From NCBI GenBank assembly GCA_965657335.1, contig CBFHOH010000001.1:124001-188000 (forward strand): DNA of 64,000 nt, written 5' to 3'. The DNA is from UBA4582 sp965657335 (lineage in GTDB: Bacteria; Pseudomonadota; Gammaproteobacteria; Pseudomonadales; Azotimanducaceae). The notes beneath the pieces were generated by a model that searched no databases, had not been told where the DNA came from, and saw nothing but the letters and a program-made list of their open reading frames with translations. The position numbers were made by a program, and so were the translations under genes. Numbering within the stretch: position 1 is the stretch's first letter; each line of letters opens with the position of its first letter. Below are positions 9,832-18,088 of the stretch, in pieces.

Positions 9832-11220
9832 TTATTTACCGATGCAAAAAGAGGAAAAAATTTCTCCCAGTAGGTCGTCACTTGTGAATTCACCGGTGAT
9901 CTCACACAGGCTCTCGTGGGCTATTTTGAGTTCTTCTGCCAGTATTTCACCCGCCATATAGGTCACCAGTTGCTCTCTTCCACGTTCCATTGCTTCTGAT
10001 GCTTTTTCAAGCGCTCGAATGTGCCTCCGCCTGGCTAGAACAACACCCTCGCTCGCATCAACATAACCCACAATTTTCTTAATCCGGGCCTTGAGCAGTT
10101 CGATTCCGTCTTGCGTTTTAGCTGATATTTGCAGCACAGACCAGTGCGTATCCGCCGCGACGAGGATCTCTTTTTCGGTCAGAGGCTGCGCAAGCAGATC
10201 GGTTTTATTAAGCAAAACCACAACTGTGCCTTGACCCTCTATGATAGAAAGCAAACCGTCGACCTCTTCTCTCCAGCCTTCCCTACAGTCTGATACGTCG
10301 ACCAGCAATAGCACGATGTCTGCTCTACCTGTTTCTATTAGGGCTCTTTTTACGCCTTCTTTCTCTACTGGATTTTCTGTTTTTCTGAGTCCCGCTGTAT
10401 CAAACAGATTAATGGGTATTCCGTCCATTAGTATTTTTTCAGTCAATACGTCTCGCGTCGTGCCTGCGTGATCCGTCACTATCGCGGTATCTTTTCCACA
10501 TAGCGCATTCATCAGGCTTGATTTACCCGCGTTGGGCTTGCCTGCTAGCACAAGAGATATACCGTCGTTCAGNNNNNNNNNNNNNNNNNNNNNNNNNNNN
10601 NNNNNNNNNNNNNNNNNNNNNNNNNNNNNNNNNNNNNNNNNNNNNNNNNNNNNNNNNNNNNNNNNNNNNNNNNNNNNNNNNNNNNNNNNNNNNNNNNNNN
10701 NNNNNNNNNNNNNNNNNNNNNNNNNNNNNNNNNNNNNNNNNNNNNNNNNNNNNNNNNNNNNNNNNNNNNNNNNNNNNNNNNNNNNNNNNNNNNNNNNNNN
10801 NNNNNNNNNNNNNNNNNNNNNNNNNNNNNNNNNNNNNNNNNNNNNNNNNNNNNNNNNNNNNNNNNNNNNNNNNNNNNNNNNNNNNNNNNNNNNNATTCGC
10901 GCTCCAAGTTCAAGTGTACGCTGAAGCAAGAGGTCAATCACGACTGGACCACCGTGACCCTGAAGTTCTAATACATCCTCTCCTGTGAAAGAGTGAGGCC
11001 CTGGAAAATACAAACTAATTCCATGGTCAATAGCTTGACCATCGCTATCGCAAAAATTCGAAAATGTTGCATTTCTTGGCTCTGGAAGTTTACCCAACAC
11101 TTTAACTGCTAGCTCTGCTACCAGCGGACCAGAAACCCTAACCACTCCTATGCCACCCTTGCCGGCTGGCGTGGCTATTGCTGCGATTGTGTCCTTACTA
11201 AGATGATCCAAGTTCGTCAC
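9832..11220 (-). CDS. mnmE: tRNA modification GTPase MnmE (centre hidden by Ns)
   Basis: GTPase that works with MnmG on wobble uridines. 462 residues. The N-terminal tetrahydrofolate-binding domain begins DTIAAIATPAGKGGIGVVRVSG. The G domain has GKPNAGKSSLMNAL (G1), DHAGTTRD (G2), DTAGLR (G3) and LNKTDL (G4). The C-terminus ends FCIGK with the conserved cysteine of the C-I/L-G-K motif. N-run 10573-10894 hides about 108 residues of the helical domain with the frame maintained. Confidence 0.97.
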   Translation of the reverse strand: MTNLDHLSKDTIAAIATPAGKGGIGVVRVSGPLVAELAVKVLGKLPEPRNATFSNFCDSDGQAIDHGISLYFPGPHSFTGEDVLELQGHGGPVVIDLLLQRTLELGARXXXXXXXXXXXXXXXXXXXXXXXXXXXXXXXXXXXXXXXXXXXXXXXXXXXXXXXXXXXXXXXXXXXXXXXXXXXXXXXXXXXXXXXXXXXXXXXXXXXXXXXXXXXXLNDGISLVLAGKPNAGKSSLMNALCGKDTAIVTDHAGTTRDVLTEKILMDGIPINLFDTAGLRKTENPVEKEGVKRALIETGRADIVLLLVDVSDCREGWREEVDGLLSIIEGQGTVVVLLNKTDLLAQPLTEKEILVAADTHWSVLQISAKTQDGIELLKARIKKIVGYVDASEGVVLARRRHIRALEKASEAMERGREQLVTYMAGEILAEELKIAHESLCEITGEFTSDDLLGEIFSSFCIGK

Positions 11221-11236
11221 CTATTGGTGGTTTATG

Positions 11237-12949
11237 TCAGGGTTGCGCCTCTACTTTCTTGTTAACGTAGAATTGCTGGGCGGCCGAAAGTATATTGTTT
11301 ATCAACCAATATAAAACAAGTCCTGAAGGGAACCAGAGGAAAAAGAAAGTAAACATAATAGGCAATAATTTCATCACCTTCGCCTGCATCGGATCTGGTG
11401 GTTCTGGCTGCATAAGTTGTGTCAAAAACATTGAACCACCCATCAATATCGGCAGAACAAAGTAAGGATCCATGACAGACAAATCATCTATCCACAAAAT
11501 AAACGGTGCTTGTCGTAACTCTACACTCTCCATCAAGGTCCAATATAATGCTAAAAATACTGGCATTTGCAGCAGAATAGGAAAACATCCACCTAGCGGG
11601 TTGGCACCTTCCTTTTTATATAGCTCCATCATCGCCTGAGAAAATTTCTGCTTGTCATCACCATATCTTTCTTTTAAGCGAGCCATTTCCGGTTGTAGCT
11701 TTCGCATTTTGGCCATCGACTTAAAGCCAGCGGCTGAAAGCGGAAATAACAGAGTCTTGACCAGTATCGTTAGACCGATAATAGCCATTCCCCAGTTACC
11801 CACCATGCCGTGAATAGTATCTAACAGAAAAAATAGGGGTTTTGCTAACCACCACAAGAAACCATAATCAACAGTTAAATCAAGACCTGGACTAATCTCT
11901 TCTAGACGATATTGATCCTTAGGACCTACATAGAACTGCGCTCCTTTATTTGATTGTTGGCCGGGATTGATTTGCCAGACAGGACTGGTAAATCCAAAAA
12001 GGAAAACATCCTGCTGCCTAAGATATCTGGCCTGATACGTATTTACATCTTCCCCTTTTGGCACCCACGCTGAAACAAAGTAATGCTGCACCATGGCGAT
12101 ATAGCCGCCATCTACTTTGGCTTTGTAAGACTCATCTTCAATATCATCAAATTCTAGTTTGTTATATGGCGTACCAGAAATATAAGTAGCTCCTCCGGTA
12201 TAGGGTTGCAGACCCATCGCATTTTCATCTGAGATAACCGGCGCTTCCCTATCTCTCTTTATCTGGGCAAAGAGCGCTCCCTGCCAGATTTCATCAGCAT
12301 GGTTTTGCACGATGTAATCTACATCTATGAGGTAGTCTGACCTTCTTAATGTAAATCGCTTGGTAATGGTTGCTCCGGGTTGTTCCAACGTTAGATCAAC
12401 CTGCACCTCGGACTCGCCTTCTCTGAGAGAGTGGTTGTAACTTGAAACTTTGAATAGTGGACGACCCGCACTAGTGTCGGTGCCGTTCCTACCGATTAAT
12501 CCACTTTGGGCAGCATAACTATTGCCTGGATCTATCAAAGTAAAGGGTGAATCTGGAGTATCAAGTGTCGTAGGGAATGCCACTAGCGATGCCTTAACAA
12601 TATCGCCGCCTAAAGTGTCGATGGTGAGGTTCAATAGATCAGACTTTACTGTTACTAATCTGTTTTGGTTGAGGCTCTGTGGTCTAGTTTTAGGCTGTTG
12701 CTGGTAGGAGTCTGGTTCTATCGCAGGGATAAGATCAGCAACATTCGCTGAGTTAGAGTTTTCCACCACGATGGGCAGTTCATTTGGATTACTGCTTGTT
12801 AGTTCACCGTTTTCGGCAATGACCTCACTAGTGGACAATGGGTTTGTCGCTGCTTTACTGCCCGAACCGTAATCCTCATTCCAAGCAAGCATGATAAGAT
12901 ACGCAGTAACTGCCAATCCCAACAATATAAATATTCTTTGAAAATCCAT
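11237..12949 (-). CDS. yidC: Membrane protein insertase YidC
   Basis: Inserts inner-membrane proteins alone or with SecYEG, for example ATP synthase subunit c. 570 residues. One N-terminal membrane helix (QRIFILLGLAVTAYLIMLAW) is followed by a large periplasmic beta domain with a polar linker of about 60 residues. The conserved membrane core begins around residue 360 (DYGFLWWLAKPLFFLLD) and contains the cytoplasmic coiled hairpin MRKLQPEMARLKERYGDDK. It lies in the rpmH-rnpA-yidD-yidC-mnmE order. Confidence 0.98.
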   Translation of the reverse strand: MDFQRIFILLGLAVTAYLIMLAWNEDYGSGSKAATNPLSTSEVIAENGELTSSNPNELPIVVENSNSANVADLIPAIEPDSYQQQPKTRPQSLNQNRLVTVKSDLLNLTIDTLGGDIVKASLVAFPTTLDTPDSPFTLIDPGNSYAAQSGLIGRNGTDTSAGRPLFKVSSYNHSLREGESEVQVDLTLEQPGATITKRFTLRRSDYLIDVDYIVQNHADEIWQGALFAQIKRDREAPVISDENAMGLQPYTGGATYISGTPYNKLEFDDIEDESYKAKVDGGYIAMVQHYFVSAWVPKGEDVNTYQARYLRQQDVFLFGFTSPVWQINPGQQSNKGAQFYVGPKDQYRLEEISPGLDLTVDYGFLWWLAKPLFFLLDTIHGMVGNWGMAIIGLTILVKTLLFPLSAAGFKSMAKMRKLQPEMARLKERYGDDKQKFSQAMMELYKKEGANPLGGCFPILLQMPVFLALYWTLMESVELRQAPFILWIDDLSVMDPYFVLPILMGGSMFLTQLMQPEPPDPMQAKVMKLLPIMFTFFFLWFPSGLVLYWLINNILSAAQQFYVNKKVEAQP

Positions 12950-12957
12950 GGGTAAAC

Positions 12958-13191
12958 CTATAATTCGTTTTGTTTATTTTGCGGGACCATGTCTATGCCA
13001 CCCGGGTGAAGCGGATGACATTTTGCAATCCTCTTCGTCGCGAGATACAAACCTTTGAAAGAGCCGTGTGTTTCTATTGCTTCGATCGTGTACTGCGAGC
13101 AACTTGGATAAAACCTGCATCGCGGACCGAGTAGTGCACTGATAAAAATTTGATAGAACTTGATGAATGCTACGAGCGTTTTTCTAAGCAT
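12958..13191 (-). CDS. yidD: Membrane protein insertion efficiency factor YidD
   Basis: Small amphipathic protein assisting YidC. 77 residues with the diagnostic cysteine-containing core FISALLGPRCRFYPSCSQY, the AIETHG motif and the RIAKCHPLHPGGIDMVP block. It overlaps the end of rnpA by 8 bp and precedes yidC by 8 bp, indicating translational coupling. Confidence 0.97.
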   Translation of the reverse strand: MLRKTLVAFIKFYQIFISALLGPRCRFYPSCSQYTIEAIETHGSFKGLYLATKRIAKCHPLHPGGIDMVPQNKQNEL

Positions 13192-13567
13192 TGCTGCGCT
13201 CCTTACCGACCTTGACCTGAAGTTTTTGCCAAACCTTGGTTAACTGTGCAAAAAGTTGTTGGCTTGAGCATTTGGCGACGCCGGGGCGAGTGATGATCAC
13301 AATGTCCAAGCAGTCGATGCTAAACATTGAAATAGCGATTTTACGGTATGACTCTCGGAAGATTCTCTTAATCTTGTTGCGATTAACCGCTAAACGCGTG
13401 TTTTTCTTCCCTACTACCATACCTATTCTGCTGGCAGAAAGGCGATTATCAATTGCTAGGACAAGGAACTCTGAGCAACCGACCCGATACTGGGCTCGGT
13501 CAAACACGGCGCTGAACTCCTTTGAAGAGAGGATTCGATTGTGTTTCGAGAAGCTTTGGGTAATCAA
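13184..13567 (-). CDS. rnpA: Ribonuclease P protein component
   Basis: Protein cofactor of RNase P, which trims tRNA 5' ends. 127 residues. The family signature is the basic helix with NRNKIKRIFRES (RNR motif), and RIGMVVGKKNTRLAV lies in the central sheet. Position between rpmH and yidD is canonical. The 146-bp spacer to rpmH is longer than in many relatives, and I recognise nothing in it. Confidence 0.96.
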   Translation of the reverse strand: MITQSFSKHNRILSSKEFSAVFDRAQYRVGCSEFLVLAIDNRLSASRIGMVVGKKNTRLAVNRNKIKRIFRESYRKIAISMFSIDCLDIVIITRPGVAKCSSQQLFAQLTKVWQKLQVKVGKERSNA

Positions 13568-13713
13568 TGCTGTCGTCTTTTGCCTGGTGTTCTAGAAATT
13601 GATCCAGGAGACTACCATATTGGTTTAGATCTTATGCCATGGGCTTATGACATGCCTTCCAACAGTGTCGCTATTGCTATGGCACTTCTGACCGTACGCG
13701 TAAGATTGTTTAC

Positions 13714-13848
13714 TTACGCTGATAGTACCTTGCGGCCTTTGGCTCTGCGTCTTTTAAGTACTAGACGGCCATTTTTTGTTGCCATTCTGGCACGGAAACC
13801 ATGAGTACGCTTGCGTTTGATGACGCTAGGTTGAAATGTTCTTTTCAT
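13714..13848 (-). CDS. rpmH: Ribosomal protein bL34
   Basis: Large-subunit ribosomal protein of 44 residues. The reverse strand starts at ATG (13846-13848) as MKRTFQPSVIKRKRTHGFRA, continues with the conserved RMATKNGR and a run of basic residues, and ends VLSA with TAA at 13714-13716. It is too short for most open-frame lists and is masked by a longer spurious frame on the plus strand. It is the first gene of the leftward operon from oriC. Confidence 0.97.
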   Translation of the reverse strand: MKRTFQPSVIKRKRTHGFRARMATKNGRLVLKRRRAKGRKVLSA

Positions 13849-14403
13849 GATGTTTTTCCGTGGAAGTCGCTGTTAAAAAATGAGCGCGAATTCTAATCAA
13901 GTTGTTACATCGAGTCAATTTGAGTTTTCATATATTTTGTAGCCTCGCTCTTCCTCTTCTTTTAATATAAAGATCTTTATATATATAAATTTATTGTTAT
14001 TACTCTTATTAAGCATTTTGGATTTGTGTATGAGTGACTTTTATTGAACAGTTTCAATAGTTTAGAGCTGTTCAAAGTCTGTGTATAAACAGTGTTTCAA
14101 AGAGCGTTTATTTGTGGACAACCTGTGTTGAAATCGCNNNNNNNNNNNNNNNNNNNNNNNNNNNNNTAGAGAGAGTTTTTTTATCCACATGTTATGCACA
14201 GGTTAGTCACTGCTTACCTACGTTTTATTTGTATAACATATTGAAATATAAGGCGTTTCATTTATCTTTTTTTGATCCGAGCTATTGGCTTGAGGGTGCA
14301 ATTGGAGTTAACATCTATCCAACGCATTTCTTTAGTAACCCTGCTTCTCAAATAGCGTGTATTCGAAAATAATAATATGCATCACGGCTTGAACGGAGGG
14401 TCT
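13849..14403. other. oriC: Chromosome replication origin oriC
   Basis: This gene-free stretch between divergent rpmH and dnaA holds the expected origin elements. DnaA-box matches are TTATCCACA at 14181-14189 (perfect), TTATGCACA at 14192-14200, and on the reverse strand TTATACACA (14080-14088), TTGTCCACA (14113-14121, one mismatch) and TCATACACA (14025-14033, one mismatch). A very AT-rich tract with repeated TATA lies at about 13965-14010 and would suit a duplex-unwinding element. A GATC site lies within it (13972-13975). An N-run at 14138-14166 may hide further boxes. Confidence 0.9.
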
Positions 14404-15789
14404 GTGAAGGTAGCAATTTGGCAAAAATGTTTGCACGTACTAGAGGAAGAATTGACAGCGCATCAGTTCAACACCTGGATAAAACCACTGCAGGCGATAA
14501 CAGACGGCGACAGCAGATTCGAGCTGTTTGCGCCCAATAAGTACATTGAAAATCAGGTTAAACAGCACTTTTTGGGTCGAATAGAAGAATTAGTCCACCA
14601 AGATGTTGCTGCAAAAGTGACGCTATGCATCGGCACTTCATCAGATCATAGGTTTCAAGCGGGAAATTCATCGGTTAAACGCGAGCAGAACGGGGGAGTG
14701 TTTACAGTTCCAGACGGCTCGGGTTCTAGGCAGGGGAATAGTTTCGTATCTAGGGAAAACTTTTATCCGCTGCTAGAATTGAAACGTGAATTCACTTTCG
14801 ACAATTTTGTCGAAGGTAGATCTAATGAATTGGCGCGAGCAGCAGCTGTGCAGGTCTCTGAGAGCGTTGGAACAACCTATAAATGCCTGCTGCTTTATGG
14901 TGGTTCAGGGTTAGGCAAAACCCATTTGATGCACGCAGTTGGCAATGCGATACACGATAAACATCCAGAGCTAAAAGTTGCATACATGTATTCCCAAAGG
15001 TTTATGGAAGACATGGTACGAGCGATAGAGCACGGCACGATGGCCGAGTTCACGCAGTATTACAGGTCTGTGGATGTTTTGCTGATGGACGACATTCAAT
15101 TCTTAGCGAAGGGTATGAAGTCCCAAGAAGAGTTTTTCCATGTATTTAACCGTCTTCAAGAGAATGGCAGTCAGATAGTTCTCACTTGTGATCGTTATCC
15201 GAAAGAGATAGCGGGATTAGAAGAACGACTAAAAAGCCGGTTTGTATGGGGCATGACAGCGCCGGTTGAAGCGCCCGAGTTGGAAACGCGTGTTGCAATT
15301 CTAATGAAAAAGGCAGAAATGGAAAAAGCTGAAGTACCGCATAATGCAGCGTTCTTCATTGCTGAGAGAATAAGGTCAAACGTGAGAGAGCTAGAAGGGG
15401 CACTCAAGCGTGTCATTGCCAATGCGACCTTTACCGGACGTTTAATTTCCATAGAGCAAGTTAAAGACGCTCTCAAGGATCTGATTGCATTATCAGAGCG
15501 CCAGGTTGGGATCGAGAATATTCAAAAGATTGTCGCTGACTACTACAAAATTAAGATAGCAGATTTACACTCAAAGCGCAGAAACCGGTCGATTGCCAGG
15601 CCAAGACAATTAGCCATGGCATTAGCTAAGGAGCTGACAACACACAGTCTGCCTGAAATTGGCGATTCTTTCGGCGGCAGAGACCACACGACGGTGCTGC
15701 ACGCTTGTCGCAAAATAGAAGAGCTGAAAGAGAGTAGCAGGGATATTCGGGAAGATTACAATAACCTTATTAGAACGTTGACCGCATAA
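14404..15789 (+). CDS. dnaA: Chromosomal replication initiator DnaA
   Basis: AAA+ ATPase that binds DnaA boxes and opens oriC. I prefer the GTG at 14404 (VKVAIWQKCLHVLEEEL, 461 residues) because it aligns with the family N-terminus (xLWQxCL) and has GGAGG just upstream; an in-frame ATG at 14377 would add nine unconserved residues and lacks a ribosome-binding site. Domain I is followed by a polar linker, then Walker A GGSGLGKTH, Walker B LLMDDIQF, and the C-terminal DNA-binding signature GGRDHTTVLHACRKI. Confidence 0.97.
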   Translation: MKVAIWQKCLHVLEEELTAHQFNTWIKPLQAITDGDSRFELFAPNKYIENQVKQHFLGRIEELVHQDVAAKVTLCIGTSSDHRFQAGNSSVKREQNGGVFTVPDGSGSRQGNSFVSRENFYPLLELKREFTFDNFVEGRSNELARAAAVQVSESVGTTYKCLLLYGGSGLGKTHLMHAVGNAIHDKHPELKVAYMYSQRFMEDMVRAIEHGTMAEFTQYYRSVDVLLMDDIQFLAKGMKSQEEFFHVFNRLQENGSQIVLTCDRYPKEIAGLEERLKSRFVWGMTAPVEAPELETRVAILMKKAEMEKAEVPHNAAFFIAERIRSNVRELEGALKRVIANATFTGRLISIEQVKDALKDLIALSERQVGIENIQKIVADYYKIKIADLHSKRRNRSIARPRQLAMALAKELTTHSLPEIGDSFGGRDHTTVLHACRKIEELKESSRDIREDYNNLIRTLTA

Positions 15790-15811
15790 ACTACCTAGAC
15801 GACTTGAGAAA

Positions 15812-16915
15812 ATGAAATTTTCAGTCAGGCGAGAAGCAATACTTGGCCCTCTGCAGTTTGTGGCAAGTGTTGTGGAACGCCGTCATACACTACCAATATT
15901 ATCAAACCTGCTGTTGAGGCTGCAGTCGGATGGTTTGTGTCTGGTCGGTTCTGATCAGGAAGTCGAATTGGTTGCCAACATTTCTGATGTGGAGGTGCTG
16001 AGCGAGGGTGCCGTCACCGTTCCAGCGAGAAAGCTAATTGATATATGCCGAAGCTTGAGGCCTAATGCTACGCTTGATTGCGAGCTAGTTGACACTCACT
16101 TGCAAGTTAAAAGTGGCCGGTACCGGTCGCAGCTTGGTACGCTGCCAGCGCAGGATTATCCCTGTATTGAGATTGATGAAGCCGCTAAACCCGTCAAAGT
16201 GCCTTCAGACGCCTTTGGTGGCTTGTTAGCAAAGACAAGTTTTGCGATGGCGCAGCAGGATGTTAGGTATTTCTTCAACGGGATGTTGATTAGGTCGTCT
16301 GAAGGAAAGTTGACGAGCGTCGCAACAAATGGCCAAAGGTTGGCAACATCAGCTATTAAACTGGTTGATGGCGAAGGTCCGAGTGGTGAATACATAATTC
16401 CCCGGAAGGGCGTCTTGGAATTGCTCAAAGTGGTAAAAACTGACGGCAGTGAGTTGGCTGTCTATTTCACAGTCAATCATCTAAAGGTGGAGACTGAGAC
16501 AGGCACCGTCACAACAAAGTTGATTGATGCGACATACCCAGAATACGAGGCGGCCATTCCCAGCCACAATCATAATGTGGTTAATATTGATCGGCTTGAC
16601 CTCAAGGAAGCTTTGACGCGGACAGCGATTCTTTCTAATGAGACCTATAGGAATATTAGATTGGTCGTGACCAAGGACAATTTGCAACTAGAAGCTAACA
16701 ATCCCAATCAGGAAGAAGCTGAAGAGAATATCGCTATTGACTATCAGAGTGATGATTTAGACATTGGATTTAATGTTGAGTATCTTATAGACGCGCTGTC
16801 GGTCATGAAAAGTGACGAAATAGTGATGGCATTCTCAGATGCTGGATCAGCCGCATTGCTCACAGATCCGGATGATCCGGATTCTAGATATGTAGTCAGT
16901 CCGATGATGCTTTGA
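15812..16915 (+). CDS. Second DNA polymerase III sliding clamp paralogue (divergent beta)
   Basis: A full-length 367-residue beta-clamp homologue placed between dnaA and the canonical dnaN. It begins MKFSVRREAILGPLQFVASV and keeps the three-domain fold and landmarks such as TVPARKL, AMAQQDVRYFFNGML and EEAEENIAIDY. Residues lining the partner-binding cleft differ from E. coli beta: TDGHRL becomes TNGQRL (D173N, H175Q), PDYRRVLP becomes PEYEAAIP (R246A, V247A), and the C-terminus VVMPMRL becomes VVSPMML (M362S, R365M). A specialised or regulatory clamp is an inference; no stop or frameshift suggests decay. A weak ribosome-binding site (TTGAGAAA) precedes it. Confidence 0.9.
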   Translation: MKFSVRREAILGPLQFVASVVERRHTLPILSNLLLRLQSDGLCLVGSDQEVELVANISDVEVLSEGAVTVPARKLIDICRSLRPNATLDCELVDTHLQVKSGRYRSQLGTLPAQDYPCIEIDEAAKPVKVPSDAFGGLLAKTSFAMAQQDVRYFFNGMLIRSSEGKLTSVATNGQRLATSAIKLVDGEGPSGEYIIPRKGVLELLKVVKTDGSELAVYFTVNHLKVETETGTVTTKLIDATYPEYEAAIPSHNHNVVNIDRLDLKEALTRTAILSNETYRNIRLVVTKDNLQLEANNPNQEEAEENIAIDYQSDDLDIGFNVEYLIDALSVMKSDEIVMAFSDAGSAALLTDPDDPDSRYVVSPMML

Positions 16916-16974
16916 ACATGAAAGCCGATATTTCAGGCCATAGCCCGAAAGTTAGCGCTCACTTAGGATGAAAA

Positions 16975-18075
16975 ATGAAATTTAGTGTAAATCGAGAATT
17001 GTTGCTCAAGCCGCTTCAACAGGTCGCTGGTGTCGTAGAGCGTCGTCAAACACTGCCTGTACTTTCCAATGTGCTGATTCAAGTAGGCGAGGATAGTGTT
17101 TCGCTGACAGGTACAGATCTTGAGGTAGAGCTTATTGGCAAGGTGAGTACTGAAAGTGCTGAAGCGGGCGAAATCACAGTGCCAGCTAGGAAATTACTCG
17201 ATATCTGTAAAGAGTTGCCGGACAAGGCGACAGTTGATTTTGAGTTATCTGAATCAAGACTCCTCATCAGATCAGGACGTTTTAAGTCCAACTTATCGAC
17301 ATTGCCCGCTGCAGATTTTCCTTCGGTTGACAAGTCTGCTGTTGAAATTACAACAAAAATTGATAGCAAGGCATTCAAAAAATTACTTGATCGGACGGCT
17401 TTTGCAATGGCCCAGCAAGACGTTCGCTACTTTCTCAATGGCATGTTACTCGAGTTAGGTGACGGATACATAAGAAGTGTGGCGACAGATGGACACCGTT
17501 TGGCGTCGAGTAACCTTAATCAGGATTCAGGTAATAGCCAGATGAAGCAGGTTATCGTGCCAAGAAAGGGGGTGTTAGAACTCCAGCGGCTCCTGGCAGA
17601 TCTAGAAGGAGAGGTTGAGATCAGTTTTGGCGCTAACCATCTATGCGCTCGCTCCGAAAATTTTACGATGACAACGAAGCTGGTGGACGGACGCTTCCCA
17701 GACTATGACCGAGTGATACCAAAAAACGGCGATAAAATAGTGCTGGCAGATAAAGTTGAACTAAAACAGGCATTGAACAGGACAGCGATACTGTCCAATG
17801 AAAAGTTCCGTGGTATCAGAGTTAATTTGTCAGCAGGGCAGTTAAAACTTTCTGCGAATAACCCGGAACAGGAAGAAGCAGAAGAAACTGTCACTGTGGA
17901 CTACGATGGTGTCGATCTAGAGGTAGGCTTCAACGTTGGTTATCTCCAGGATGTTCTAGGTGTTTTGGATTGTGACAGAGTCAAGATTACTGTGCATGAT
18001 GCAAATAGTAGTGCGTTACTTGAACACCCGGAAGAAGATGATTCGTTGTATGTCGTTATGCCGATGAAACTCTGA
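16975..18075 (+). CDS. dnaN: DNA polymerase III sliding clamp (canonical beta)
   Basis: Ring-shaped processivity factor. 366 residues, the same length as E. coli beta. Cleft residues are conserved: SVATDGHRLA, GRFPDYDRVIPKN and C-terminal YVVMPMKL. It also has FRGIRVNLS and NNPEQEEAEE. It lies 59 bp after the divergent clamp gene and 13 bp before recF. Of the two copies this is the one expected to serve the replisome. Confidence 0.97.
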   Translation: MKFSVNRELLLKPLQQVAGVVERRQTLPVLSNVLIQVGEDSVSLTGTDLEVELIGKVSTESAEAGEITVPARKLLDICKELPDKATVDFELSESRLLIRSGRFKSNLSTLPAADFPSVDKSAVEITTKIDSKAFKKLLDRTAFAMAQQDVRYFLNGMLLELGDGYIRSVATDGHRLASSNLNQDSGNSQMKQVIVPRKGVLELQRLLADLEGEVEISFGANHLCARSENFTMTTKLVDGRFPDYDRVIPKNGDKIVLADKVELKQALNRTAILSNEKFRGIRVNLSAGQLKLSANNPEQEEAEETVTVDYDGVDLEVGFNVGYLQDVLGVLDCDRVKITVHDANSSALLEHPEEDDSLYVVMPMKL

Positions 18076-18088
18076 TCCTGCTCGGATT

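Noticed and set aside
13541..13804. 87-codon plus-strand frame
   Set aside because: It covers rpmH, which is clearly encoded on the opposite strand with a perfect L34 sequence.
14377..14403. ATG at 14377 as dnaA start
   Set aside because: No ribosome-binding site, and the extra residues do not align with DnaA; GTG 14404 follows GGAGG and matches the family N-terminus.
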